Positions 54,189 to 62,657 of a stretch of DNA of 64,000 nt are shown in pieces (positions within the stretch are counted from its first letter, which is position 1; the number at the start of each line of letters is the position of its first letter). Source of the DNA: Chitinivorax tropicus (GTDB lineage: Bacteria; Pseudomonadota; Gammaproteobacteria; Burkholderiales; SCOH01); contig NZ_JACHHY010000001.1 of assembly GCF_014202905.1 (NCBI RefSeq), positions 124,001 through 188,000 of the forward strand, read 5' to 3'. The translations under genes were made by a program, and so were the position numbers. The notes beneath the pieces are model-generated. The model saw only the letters and a program-made list of their open reading frames with translations, was not told the origin of the DNA and made no database searches.

Positions 54189-55459
54189 GTGCGCTCTCCT
54201 GTGAAACAACCAAGATGCTCAGTCAGGACACGCTCTGTCAAAGAGTATTCGGTAGCGACAGCCAAATTAACACCTTCAAACTGAGTCGCGCCTGGGTTGA
54301 CCATGCATTCGGACCAATGCCGGGCAACACGGGTAGCCCTTTGATCTTGCAATTCACGCCGGAACCAATCGACATAACGATTGAAGATCATCTCAGGCAA
54401 TAGGGCCATCAGATCAAAACGACGGCTTTGCGCCAATAAGGGCTTGATGAGTCGATACAACAAAATCTGATTGCGTAAGGATGTCAGATGGGTGGCCAAT
54501 TCTGTACGGATAACTTCCATTTCAGCAGGCAGATATTGAGCCAATTGGACAACTGTCAGCTGTTGCTCCGCTAGCAGCACACGATTGATTTCATCATTTC
54601 GTGCCAGCCAGCTTGCATTCGCCTTGCTATCTGGCCGTTGCTCCAATACGACCATCATCTTGCCAGATACCACACTCGTCAACGGTGCGATAAAGTGATG
54701 CTCCAGAAAACGGGCAAATGCGAACATCCTGTCATCCAACGCCAACCAGGACAGCAGCCTTTCCCAACGCTGCTGTCCATCCAGCCAGGGGGCCAATAGC
54801 CGGTTGGTATCTGTCGATCCAAAAAAACCTCGATACGGGACGACTGCAATGACACACAAACCCATTTCATCCGCGACGGACACTAAATCATCCACCGCAA
54901 TCCGTAAATTGAAGCGGGAGATTGCACTTTCATCACCCTCAGAAGGCAATATATCTGCTTCTGTCAGTGGCTGCCCCATGGCCACGCGCAAATGATCCAG
55001 TGAATACACATCAAATACCAATCGACCACCAGGCTTTACCTTGTCGGCCCAGTGTTTCAAGATTTCTCGCCAATGCGGGAAATGAGTCAGAACATTCAAT
55101 GCACATACAGTATCGAACGATTGACTTGCCACCGGCAGATCAAGTACATCTCCAGGAATCAAAGTAATCGGTGTCTGTCCGGCCAACCGTCGGGTTTCAT
55201 CAAGCATGGCCTGGGAGCTATCCACACCGGTCACCTGCCTGCCGGCCTGTGCCAACGGCAAGGAAGCACGGCCAGTACCAACCCCAACATCAAGTAAAGA
55301 CTCACCCACTGCATACTGGGCTATCAAGCTAATTTCCAAATCGTTATTCAACCGATTGGTGCCCGTATTTTCGACCATGCGACGCGAATACCACGCCACC
55401 ATTTGCGGGTCTTTCCAGGCATCGGTCTTCCAATTGATCAGCCGATCCACATTCGCCAT
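54185..55459 (-). CDS. SAM-dependent methyltransferase, flagellar glycan-associated
   Basis: 424 residues from the ATG at 55459 (MANVDRLINWKTDAWKDPQ); about 21 in-frame residues upstream look non-coding. The class I methyltransferase fold is in the first half: ESLLDVGVGTGRASLPLAQAG, VTGVDSSQAML and LNVLTHFPHWREIL. The second half (about 230-424) is helical, without a known motif. Stop overlaps the next gene's start (ATGA). By context it methylates a sugar of the flagellin glycan or its lipid/nucleotide precursor. The exact acceptor is unknown. Confidence 0.8.
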   Translation of the reverse strand: MANVDRLINWKTDAWKDPQMVAWYSRRMVENTGTNRLNNDLEISLIAQYAVGESLLDVGVGTGRASLPLAQAGRQVTGVDSSQAMLDETRRLAGQTPITLIPGDVLDLPVASQSFDTVCALNVLTHFPHWREILKHWADKVKPGGRLVFDVYSLDHLRVAMGQPLTEADILPSEGDESAISRFNLRIAVDDLVSVADEMGLCVIAVVPYRGFFGSTDTNRLLAPWLDGQQRWERLLSWLALDDRMFAFARFLEHHFIAPLTSVVSGKMMVVLEQRPDSKANASWLARNDEINRVLLAEQQLTVVQLAQYLPAEMEVIRTELATHLTSLRNQILLYRLIKPLLAQSRRFDLMALLPEMIFNRYVDWFRRELQDQRATRVARHWSECMVNPGATQFEGVNLAVATEYSLTERVLTEHLGCFTGERT

Positions 55460-55585
55460 ATTGATTCCAAATTGTCTACAAAGTGAAAGCCCCGTCTCGT
55501 TGACCAGGTGGAATATGATCACCGTCGAGGCTATAGAATAATTTAATGTGACTATTGATTTACATAGCAGTGTAGTAGCCGCCCC

Positions 55586-56644
55586 CTAGGCCAGCAAGTC
55601 CCAACTCAGCGGCGTGCCGCGCTGGATGGGCACTTTGGCGGTTCGCCCGATCACCTGCTCCAAAAATTTGGGAGGTAAGCCAAACCCTGGGCGGATTGCG
55701 CGAACATTGCGGGCTGTCAGCGTTTCACCAGGTTCAATAGCTTCCACTACATAAAGCGAACGTCGGAACGCCAGCGATTTTTGCTCTACTTCACCCACAC
55801 CATAGGTAATGTGACCGAGCGACTGCCAGGCACGTTCTGTTTCGACGACCAAGGACTGAAGCTCCGCGGGCTCCATTGAAAATGCAGAATCCACGCCCCC
55901 ATCAGCTCGGTTCAAGGTAAAGTGTTTCTCTATCACCGTTGCACCCAGTGCCACCGCAGCTACAGCCGCCCCGACACCCATGGTATGGTCTGACAGACCA
56001 ACCTCACAGCCAAATAACTCACGCATGTGAGGAATGGTTCGCACATGGGAATACGCCGGCGTAGCTGGGTAGGTACTGGTACACTTCAGCAACACCAGAT
56101 TTTGGCACCCTGCTTGACGTGCGGCTCGAACAGTCTCATCCAATTCAGCCACAGTCGCCATGCCGGTTGAGATGATCATCGGCTTACCCGTTGCTGCCAC
56201 CCTGCGAATCAGGGGGAGATCTGTGTTTTCGAATGAGGCTATCTTGTAGCAAGGGACATGCAGCGACTCCAGAAAATCGACTGCTGTATCATCAAAGGGT
56301 GTACTGAAACACAGCATACCCAGCTCGTGGCAGCGCGCCATGATTGGGCGGTGCCAGTCCCAGGGCGTATGAGCCTCATCGTATAACGAGTACAAAGTAC
56401 GCCCCGCCCAGAGACTATGGGGATCATCAATGGTGAAACCAGGCTCCTGGCAGTCCAGCGTCATGGTGTCGGCGGTATAGGTCTGCAGTTTCAGTGCGTG
56501 TGCACCGGCTTTGGCAGCGGCAACCACAATTGCCAAGGCCCGATCAAGTGATTGATTGTGATTGCCCGACATCTCGGCAATGATGAAAGGTGGTTGGTCT
56601 ATCCCGATCCTGCGCCCACCAATCGAAAATGAACGGTTGGACAT
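55586..56644 (-). CDS. pseI: Pseudaminic acid synthase PseI
   Basis: 352 residues from the ATG at 56644 (MSNRSFSIGGRRIG). NeuB family: PPFIIAEMSGNHNQSLDRAL, where NHNQS is the PseI-type signature, plus ALKLQTYTADTMTL, the metal/PEP site region GLSDHTMGVGAA and IEKHFTL. A C-terminal SAF (antifreeze-like) domain ends in RPGFGLPPKFLEQVIGR. PseI condenses the altrose derivative with phosphoenolpyruvate to give pseudaminic acid. It sits directly downstream of the PseG/PseH fusion with a one-base gap. Confidence 0.93.
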   Translation of the reverse strand: MSNRSFSIGGRRIGIDQPPFIIAEMSGNHNQSLDRALAIVVAAAKAGAHALKLQTYTADTMTLDCQEPGFTIDDPHSLWAGRTLYSLYDEAHTPWDWHRPIMARCHELGMLCFSTPFDDTAVDFLESLHVPCYKIASFENTDLPLIRRVAATGKPMIISTGMATVAELDETVRAARQAGCQNLVLLKCTSTYPATPAYSHVRTIPHMRELFGCEVGLSDHTMGVGAAVAAVALGATVIEKHFTLNRADGGVDSAFSMEPAELQSLVVETERAWQSLGHITYGVGEVEQKSLAFRRSLYVVEAIEPGETLTARNVRAIRPGFGLPPKFLEQVIGRTAKVPIQRGTPLSWDLLA

Positions 56645-56645
56645 C

Positions 56646-58133
56646 TCAGCCCCCCAGTCGCTTGATAAAGTGCTGCGATGTGGCTTGATATCCTGCGGTT
56701 TCGAATAGCTTGGCCGAGCGCAGATTATCCACACGCACATTTGCCTTTAGTCTGGACACATCAGACCAGTGAGTTTGCAGCCAACGCTCACCCGCTATTA
56801 GCAAGTGCTTTCCCAGCCCCTGACCAATTCGGTCTGGCACCAGATAGATAGATATAGTAGCCTCTGAACGAGTGCGATCAAATCTCAGCACGCCTAACAC
56901 CCCTGCATCATCCGATGCAATCAACAATGCGCAATCCTTGTCTACCAAGGCAGTATTTAGCCATCGAATGTGGGTTGCAAAAGGAATTTCTTGATCATCC
57001 CCCGCAAATTGACGAACGGTGGGATGATTGCGCCAGGTGTGCAAATCCACAGCATCATCCATGCAGGCAGGGCGCAACTGAATCGCTGCAGCATGATTGA
57101 ATGTAAGCATCGCGCTGGCAACTCGTTGCGCACCTAACCCATCCACCTGCTTACTTGCCAACTGACGCTTCATAGATTGGCGCCAAGCAGAATTCCCCAA
57201 CAACAATGCACTACTGCTGACTATGGTTGGCAGATCAAGCATATGCACCGGCCCTAAGTAACATTGTGCGCCTTGCATGGCCAATTCTTCGTTAAAGGCC
57301 TCTTGATTGGGTGCTACCGCAACAATGATCGACGGTAACCGCAGACAGACCCGCTCCCAGGTTGTGGCCCCCCCCGCTCCAACGAAAATGGTAGCCTTTG
57401 TCATCAAGGTCGCCATCTGAGTAGTTGCGATGTGACATCGTACCCGTGGCTGAATCAGCGCCAGTTGCTGAAGTGCGTGGGCATCTTCACACAAGGCACC
57501 CACCACCACATCAAATTGGACATCCACTGGCAAACCAGACAACAGGGCTTGCACAACTGGAAGCGTCAGCCGCGCAGGGTCGCTACCACCAAAACTGACC
57601 AATACGCTTGGCGGATCGACCAACTGCGCTGGCTGAGCATGTAACGGCCCAAAAGCAGGTTGTAACAAGGCATACCGAGGCCCAAGCAGACATAGGCATG
57701 CCGGATCAACCAGCCCACAATACCGGCTTGCACGGTCTTCAAAGTCATTCTGATCCAGCAGAATATCTGCATCCAGCATACGATTGGCGAGGTCATCAAT
57801 CACCAACAAATATTGCGCTACAGATCGTACTGCCAGATGCCAAGCCTGGCCCAGATGATATTGATCCACCACCAACCACTCGACAGCTTCGCCCTTCAAT
57901 GCATCGATTGTATGCTGGGCATCTTCAAGGTCTGTTGCTGACGATGCTAAGGCCTTGGTTCGATAGCCCTTCACCCGAATCATCGTCAATAGATGTTCTG
58001 GCGCTTCGACACATAAAAACAGAATTTTCAATCCACGAGTCGATAATGCATCAGCCAATGTCAGGCATCGCATGATATGACCCGCTCCGACGCGGACGGA
58101 AGCATCGCACCGGAACGCTATCAAACTGGCCAC
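56646..58133 (-). CDS. pseG: PseG-PseH fusion: UDP-sugar hydrolase plus N-acetyltransferase
   Basis: 495 residues from a GTG at 58133 that overlaps the pseF end by 13 bases. Residues 1-345 are PseG (GT-B-like UDP-sugar hydrolase): FRCDASVRVGAGHIMRCLTLA, VVDQYHLG, SFGGSDPARLT, FVGAGGATTWERV. Residues 350-495 are a GNAT domain of PseH type: IQLRPACMDDAVDLHTWRNHPTVR, ISIYLVPDRIGQGLGKHLL. The fusion combines two successive steps: PseH acetylates the 4-amine and PseG then cuts off UDP. PseG and PseH are separate in Campylobacter and Helicobacter; fusions exist in some bacteria. Confidence 0.92.
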   Translation of the reverse strand: MASLIAFRCDASVRVGAGHIMRCLTLADALSTRGLKILFLCVEAPEHLLTMIRVKGYRTKALASSATDLEDAQHTIDALKGEAVEWLVVDQYHLGQAWHLAVRSVAQYLLVIDDLANRMLDADILLDQNDFEDRASRYCGLVDPACLCLLGPRYALLQPAFGPLHAQPAQLVDPPSVLVSFGGSDPARLTLPVVQALLSGLPVDVQFDVVVGALCEDAHALQQLALIQPRVRCHIATTQMATLMTKATIFVGAGGATTWERVCLRLPSIIVAVAPNQEAFNEELAMQGAQCYLGPVHMLDLPTIVSSSALLLGNSAWRQSMKRQLASKQVDGLGAQRVASAMLTFNHAAAIQLRPACMDDAVDLHTWRNHPTVRQFAGDDQEIPFATHIRWLNTALVDKDCALLIASDDAGVLGVLRFDRTRSEATISIYLVPDRIGQGLGKHLLIAGERWLQTHWSDVSRLKANVRVDNLRSAKLFETAGYQATSQHFIKRLGG

Positions 58134-58819
58134 GATACCAACCCAGCCGCCAGTACCGCTTCAGCCATCTGCAAATCGGCCACCGTATCAATATCCAGCG
58201 ATCGAGGCCAGGGCATTTCATAGGCATATAAGGGCTGGCCAAAATAGCTACCCGCTGCTTCAAACGCGGCCACATCCAGCACGTGAATCGCCCCATTCGG
58301 GCGAAACGCTGAAGGCATCTCCTGCGACTTTCGCCCAAAATACTCAGGAAACCAGGGAGACACCACCCCGTCCTCCAGCTTCATTGCAGCAAACGGCGTG
58401 TGATCAAAAGCAGACACACTCAGCAAAAATTTGGCTTGTTTGGTATCAAACAAGGCGACAGCTTCTGCAATATCGCTGGCTGTGCGAAAAGGGCTGGTGG
58501 GCAGCAAGATGATCATGCGCTTGTATTCCTCACCTTGTGTGCGCAGTGTCTGCAAAGCGTGCAAGGCGACTTGTACAACGCCCGCTGGATCACAACCTAA
58601 TTCAGCAGGTCGTAAAAATGGCACATCGATCCCATATTCACGCGCAACAGCTGCAACCGCCTCATCTTCTGTCGATATGATAATGCGCCCACAAACACCT
58701 GCCCGCCGTGCAGCCTCAGCGGCCCAGGCCAATAGCGGCTTTCCGCCCAAAGGCAGGATATTTTTCCGGGGCAAGCGGGTGGAACAGCCTTTTGCTGGAA
58801 TCAGTGTCAATGTGGCCAT
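58121..58819 (-). CDS. pseF: CMP-pseudaminic acid cytidylyltransferase PseF
   Basis: 232 residues from the ATG at 58819 (MATLTLIPAKGCSTRLPRKNI); an ATG five codons upstream (58834) is possible and neither has a strong ribosome site. The acylneuraminate cytidylyltransferase fold shows the CTP loop IPAKGCSTRLPRKN, LLPTSPFRTASDIAEA, and SLDIDTVADLQMAE at the end. It activates pseudaminic acid as CMP-Pse for transfer. It overlaps the PseG/H gene by 13 bases. Confidence 0.9.
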   Translation of the reverse strand: MATLTLIPAKGCSTRLPRKNILPLGGKPLLAWAAEAARRAGVCGRIIISTEDEAVAAVAREYGIDVPFLRPAELGCDPAGVVQVALHALQTLRTQGEEYKRMIILLPTSPFRTASDIAEAVALFDTKQAKFLLSVSAFDHTPFAAMKLEDGVVSPWFPEYFGRKSQEMPSAFRPNGAIHVLDVAAFEAAGSYFGQPLYAYEMPWPRSLDIDTVADLQMAEAVLAAGLVSWPV

Positions 58820-58867
58820 ATTCGCAAAACACATTCAAACTCGTGTCATCAGCAGATTCATCGTCAT

Positions 58868-60160
58868 TCACAACGCTGTGAACTTCAAACTCTGCTGATC
58901 AAGCACCGGATTACCTGTTGCCTTCGGTGGATTAGCAAGGTTGTAGTACAAGTGACGATTGGCTTCTGAGAAGGTCCGGTCCGCGACCTGCCTGACACGC
59001 TGTTTTTCCTCTTCAGGGCCAATAGCATGTCGAGTAACTGCGTCCAATGGTGCCCAGCCCCCACCCGCATCACGCGACCAAATGCGTGCGTCCCGTTGAT
59101 GATCGACCAGCGAATAAAACTCAGATTTGCGAACCCCCAAGAATTCACAATAGGTATCCAGTGTTTTCGGCTCGCGGTGATCGTAGTGTGCGACTTGTGC
59201 TATACCTTCCTCCCTTGTCAACCGGCCATGACGAATTTCCATGCTGGCATCATCGGTAGCTCGGCCATATCCGAATTTCAGATATTTCAGGTAATCATGT
59301 ACGTCATTTGCGTGATCTTCGATCTTGGCATGTAGATTGAAGCTACGATCACGCTCATAGGCAACCGGTGCAAAGTCCCATTCACGAATCATCAGCTCCG
59401 CATGCTCCTTGGCATTCCAATCCACAAAATTGGATAAATAGATACCACGAACCTCAGTCTTCTCTATCTCTTCGTCAGTTGGGTAGATGTATGGCGCCAC
59501 ATCATGTAATGTAATTCCACCCTTTCCGATCAGATCATGGGGTTCATATCCGCGCATATCATGTTCTTTACGCGTCCAGCGGGTGAATTCGACAAAGTCC
59601 TCCAATGACACGATACCAGTCAATTCGGCAAAACCGTGCTCACCCCAGACAATTAGCGGTATGTTGTACTTGACTGCCACTTGAAACGGAAAAGTGCGGA
59701 TACCGGCATGGTAATGCCATGTCAAATCTCCGACTGTCTGCAACATAAACCGGGACAACCGCCTGACTGCATCCACACCGGCGGTGTAACGGATCAAATC
59801 ACAGCCGGACTTCTCTACCAGATTGGACAGATTACGTAAGCCAGCAGGCGAGTTGTAGACATGATTGAAAGTCACCAACAAGGGGTTCATGCCATATTTC
59901 TTTTTCAGCAACCATACCTGGTAGTGCGAATCCTTACCGCCAGAAACAGGAATGATGCAATCATGGCAATTGCCGCGTGCACGCGCCATACGTCGAGCTT
60001 CTTCCAAAATCTGCTCAAGCATGGCCAATCGTTCTTCCCAGTCCACCTCCAGTCGACCGCGGCTTTCGTGGTAGCGACAACCACTACAAACCCCATCTTC
60101 ATCAAAAATAATGGTGGGCTTGGCATTCTCCGGATAAAGGCACCGTGCGCAATACCGCAT
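58868..60160 (-). CDS. pseA: N-acetyl sugar amidotransferase (PseA/WbpG type)
   Basis: 430 residues from the ATG at 60160, with AGGAG eight bases upstream; a longer in-frame extension is not supported. N-terminal CxxC-type zinc motif (YCARCLYPENAKPTIIFDEDGVCSGC, read in parts), then a PP-loop ATP-pyrophosphatase motif IPVSGGKDSHYQ. This class transfers ammonia from a HisH-type glutaminase to a sugar acetamido group, making an acetamidino group (Pse5Ac7Am-type). HisH and HisF homologues are directly upstream, as in the WbpG-HisH-HisF triad. Confidence 0.9.
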   Translation of the reverse strand: MRYCARCLYPENAKPTIIFDEDGVCSGCRYHESRGRLEVDWEERLAMLEQILEEARRMARARGNCHDCIIPVSGGKDSHYQVWLLKKKYGMNPLLVTFNHVYNSPAGLRNLSNLVEKSGCDLIRYTAGVDAVRRLSRFMLQTVGDLTWHYHAGIRTFPFQVAVKYNIPLIVWGEHGFAELTGIVSLEDFVEFTRWTRKEHDMRGYEPHDLIGKGGITLHDVAPYIYPTDEEIEKTEVRGIYLSNFVDWNAKEHAELMIREWDFAPVAYERDRSFNLHAKIEDHANDVHDYLKYLKFGYGRATDDASMEIRHGRLTREEGIAQVAHYDHREPKTLDTYCEFLGVRKSEFYSLVDHQRDARIWSRDAGGGWAPLDAVTRHAIGPEEEKQRVRQVADRTFSEANRHLYYNLANPPKATGNPVLDQQSLKFTAL

Positions 60161-60161
60161 A

Positions 60162-60923
60162 TTATTCGCTCCTGACAGGAATACCTGCTTCGGCCAGAAA
60201 ACGCTTGGCCTTACGGGTGCTATGTTCAGTGTAATGGAAGATATTCGCCGCAGCAGCGGCCTGAGCACCAGCATTCAATCCATCCACCAAATGCTGCCAA
60301 GTGAAGACACCGCCAAAGGCAATCACTGGCACATCAACTGTTTGGCAAACGGCTTGCAAAGCTGATAGATGATAGCCCTTGCGAGCACCATCATGATCAA
60401 TGGAATTGAAGAACAGCTCCCCCGCACCCAGCTCGACCATTCTTCTGGCCCAGTCAATTGGTGCTATTTTTGTATCATCACGACCACGATTTACCATCAC
60501 GGTAGTTTCGCCAGACACTTGCAGCTTCACATCCATAGAGCCAATGATGCACTGCCTTCCATAGCGGGCTGACAGCGTTTGGACTAGATCGCAGTGAGTG
60601 TGAAACGCCGTATTCAGCACCAACTTATCAGCACCTGCACGCAGTAAGGTTTCGGCATATGCAGCATCATTGATCCACCCTCCTGCCGACAGTGGAACAA
60701 AACATTGCCCAGCGATGCGTCTTACCGCATCAGCAAATCCCTCACGGGATGTGGAATCAGGGGATACATTTAACATCACCAGCTCGTCCACTGCCCACTT
60801 GTTGAAGCACTCGACCGCATGGACAGCATCATAGTGAATGACATTGGTGTGTTTGAACCTAACACTTTGTACCACTTGGCCATCGCGCAAGATCAGGACT
60901 GCGATCAGGCGCTTTTTCAGCAT
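60162..60923 (-). CDS. hisF: HisF-like imidazole glycerol phosphate synthase paralogue
   Basis: 253 residues, TIM-barrel HisF family: KKRLIAVLILRDGQVVQSVRF, VPLSAGGWINDA, ADKLVLNTAF, VPVIAFGGVFTWQHLVDGL. In a true HisF the same fold makes histidine; this one is located in the sugar operon and most likely serves as an ammonia channel partner for HisH and PseA. Overlaps the HisH stop by 7 bases. Confidence 0.9.
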   Translation of the reverse strand: MLKKRLIAVLILRDGQVVQSVRFKHTNVIHYDAVHAVECFNKWAVDELVMLNVSPDSTSREGFADAVRRIAGQCFVPLSAGGWINDAAYAETLLRAGADKLVLNTAFHTHCDLVQTLSARYGRQCIIGSMDVKLQVSGETTVMVNRGRDDTKIAPIDWARRMVELGAGELFFNSIDHDGARKGYHLSALQAVCQTVDVPVIAFGGVFTWQHLVDGLNAGAQAAAAANIFHYTEHSTRKAKRFLAEAGIPVRSE

Positions 60924-61576
60924 GTAGCCATCTCCAACTCTGTGGTAGCCATCAAAGCCGCATTCCAGGCAATGAAATTCTTCAGTATCGTCAAGCCGAT
61001 ACGCTGACTTTTTTCCGGGTGGAACTGGATACCCACCAAATTATCTCGGGCAATCATGGCCGCAAATGGCCCGCCATAATCGCACCATGCAAGTACATCG
61101 TGCTGACTGATGGGCTCAACGCGATAGCTATGCACAAAATAGGCGTCTGCCTGGGCGGGCACTTGACTCAAAACAGGGTGTTCTCGTGAGAAAGCCAGAT
61201 CATTCCAACCAATGTGGGGCACCTTCTGATCTGGAATCGCAGGAAAACGGCGCACATGTGCATCAAACCAACCTAATCCGGTATGCAAGCCGTCTTCGGT
61301 AGAATCCTTACACATCAGTTGCATACCCAGACATATACCCAAAATGGGCCTTCCGGTCCGTCTATAGGCATCCAGAGCAGTAGCCATGCCACTCGATCTC
61401 AATCGCTTGACTGCGTCAGCAAAGGCACCCACGCCAGGCAAAATCAACCTGTCATAATCCAGCAATCGCGTCGGGTCTGTCACAATGTCTGCCAGTCCAC
61501 CCGCAACCATCACAGCATTGCTCACTGAAGCCATATTACCAACGCCGTAATCGGCAATACCAACTCGCACACTCAT
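60917..61576 (-). CDS. hisH: HisH-like glutamine amidotransferase
   Basis: 219 residues, class I glutamine amidotransferase. Catalytic Cys in GICLGMQLMC, His and Glu in VGIQFHPEKSQ. It hydrolyses glutamine to supply ammonia to the acetamidino-forming PseA. Three bases separate it from the upstream NeuB paralogue. The function in sugar rather than histidine synthesis is inferred from the neighbours. Confidence 0.92.
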   Translation of the reverse strand: MSVRVGIADYGVGNMASVSNAVMVAGGLADIVTDPTRLLDYDRLILPGVGAFADAVKRLRSSGMATALDAYRRTGRPILGICLGMQLMCKDSTEDGLHTGLGWFDAHVRRFPAIPDQKVPHIGWNDLAFSREHPVLSQVPAQADAYFVHSYRVEPISQHDVLAWCDYGGPFAAMIARDNLVGIQFHPEKSQRIGLTILKNFIAWNAALMATTELEMATC

Positions 61577-61579
61577 GGA

Positions 61580-62653
61580 TCAGTCCTCCGCACGCAGGTG
61601 TTCGCCGGAAAGCAAGGTGCCTGCAGGCAGTGTCTGTACAAACCGGTGTTGCAGCAATGCTTCATATTGATCTGGTGAAATACCAAATCCAGGGCGACGG
61701 AACTCTACAGCCACGTCAGCAAGTTTCTGCCCCGCCGACACAGACTGTAGAAGATGTACACTACGGCGTATACGTTTACGCTTGGAAAGCTCTTCCGCAT
61801 GTAGAATGCGTCGAGAAGAACCGAAGGCGATTTCCACATCCCGAATCGTCTGGATAAACTGACGCATTTCATGTGGTTCAAGTGAAAATACGTGCTCGAC
61901 GCTACGCGTGGTGCGGTCTTCAGTTATGGTCTTTTCCAGCAGGTTGGCACCCACTGCTAACGCAGCCACATCCATTTCCCAACCTGGCGTGTGATCTGAA
62001 AATGCAACCGGATAGGGAAACATCTGCTTCAACGTTTTGATAATATTGAGATTGATACTTTCCAATCGTGCAGGGTAGCCGCTTGGGCACTGATGAATGA
62101 TGATGTTCTCATTCCCTTCGCTACGAATCACATCAATAGCCTGCTCGACTTCACCCAATGAAGCATTGCCCGTATCCAATTGCAGACACATTCCTGTTCG
62201 TGCCGCCTTTCGAATCAGGGGAAAGTGATTGACATCAGCAGAGGCAATCTTGATAGAGTCGCAATTCAAATTTTCCAGCAAGGCGATTTCATCATCAAAC
62301 CCAACTGTTGCAAAAAAAGCCAAGCCCAGTCCGTCGCAATAGGTTTTTAATATGCGCCATTCCGCATGGCTCAGTGATCTACGGCACAGAATGTCATACA
62401 GCGGCTCTTCTACCGTTTCCAGCCTGCCTGAAGCCCGATCCACCAATACGTCGTAACTAAACAGCAATTGTTTGTCTGCGACCAATCGATCTGGATCCAG
62501 AATCTGAAACTTGACCGCATCCGCCCCCGCCTGACGGGCCAGCTCGACCAGTCGCTTGGCTGAGGCCAAGCCATCATGTGTCGGGCCGGCTTCGTAGGTG
62601 ATGAAACAGGGTTCGCCGTCCCCGACTTTACGCTTGCCAAAATGTACCGCCAT
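61580..62653 (-). CDS. Second NeuB-family sialic-acid-type synthase
   Basis: 357 residues from the ATG at 62653 (MAVHFGKRKVGDGEPCFIT). NeuB family: FITYEAGPTHDGLASAKRLVELA, ADAVKFQILDPDRL, DTGNASLGEVEQAI, AFSDHTPGWEMDVAALAVGA and a C-terminal SAF domain (RRPGFGISPDQYEAL). It is clearly different from PseI in this window, lacking the NHNQS motif. It condenses a hexosamine-derived substrate with PEP, or may be a paralogue with a changed substrate. No second cytidylyltransferase is present, so both products would share PseF or one is inactive. Four bases after pseC. Confidence 0.85.
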   Translation of the reverse strand: MAVHFGKRKVGDGEPCFITYEAGPTHDGLASAKRLVELARQAGADAVKFQILDPDRLVADKQLLFSYDVLVDRASGRLETVEEPLYDILCRRSLSHAEWRILKTYCDGLGLAFFATVGFDDEIALLENLNCDSIKIASADVNHFPLIRKAARTGMCLQLDTGNASLGEVEQAIDVIRSEGNENIIIHQCPSGYPARLESINLNIIKTLKQMFPYPVAFSDHTPGWEMDVAALAVGANLLEKTITEDRTTRSVEHVFSLEPHEMRQFIQTIRDVEIAFGSSRRILHAEELSKRKRIRRSVHLLQSVSAGQKLADVAVEFRRPGFGISPDQYEALLQHRFVQTLPAGTLLSGEHLRAED

Positions 62654-62657
62654 GGCT

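Noticed and set aside
60162-61576. Reading hisF and hisH as histidine biosynthesis genes
   Set aside because: No other his gene is near, and both are embedded in the pseudaminic acid operon next to a PseA-type amidotransferase, which uses such paralogues.
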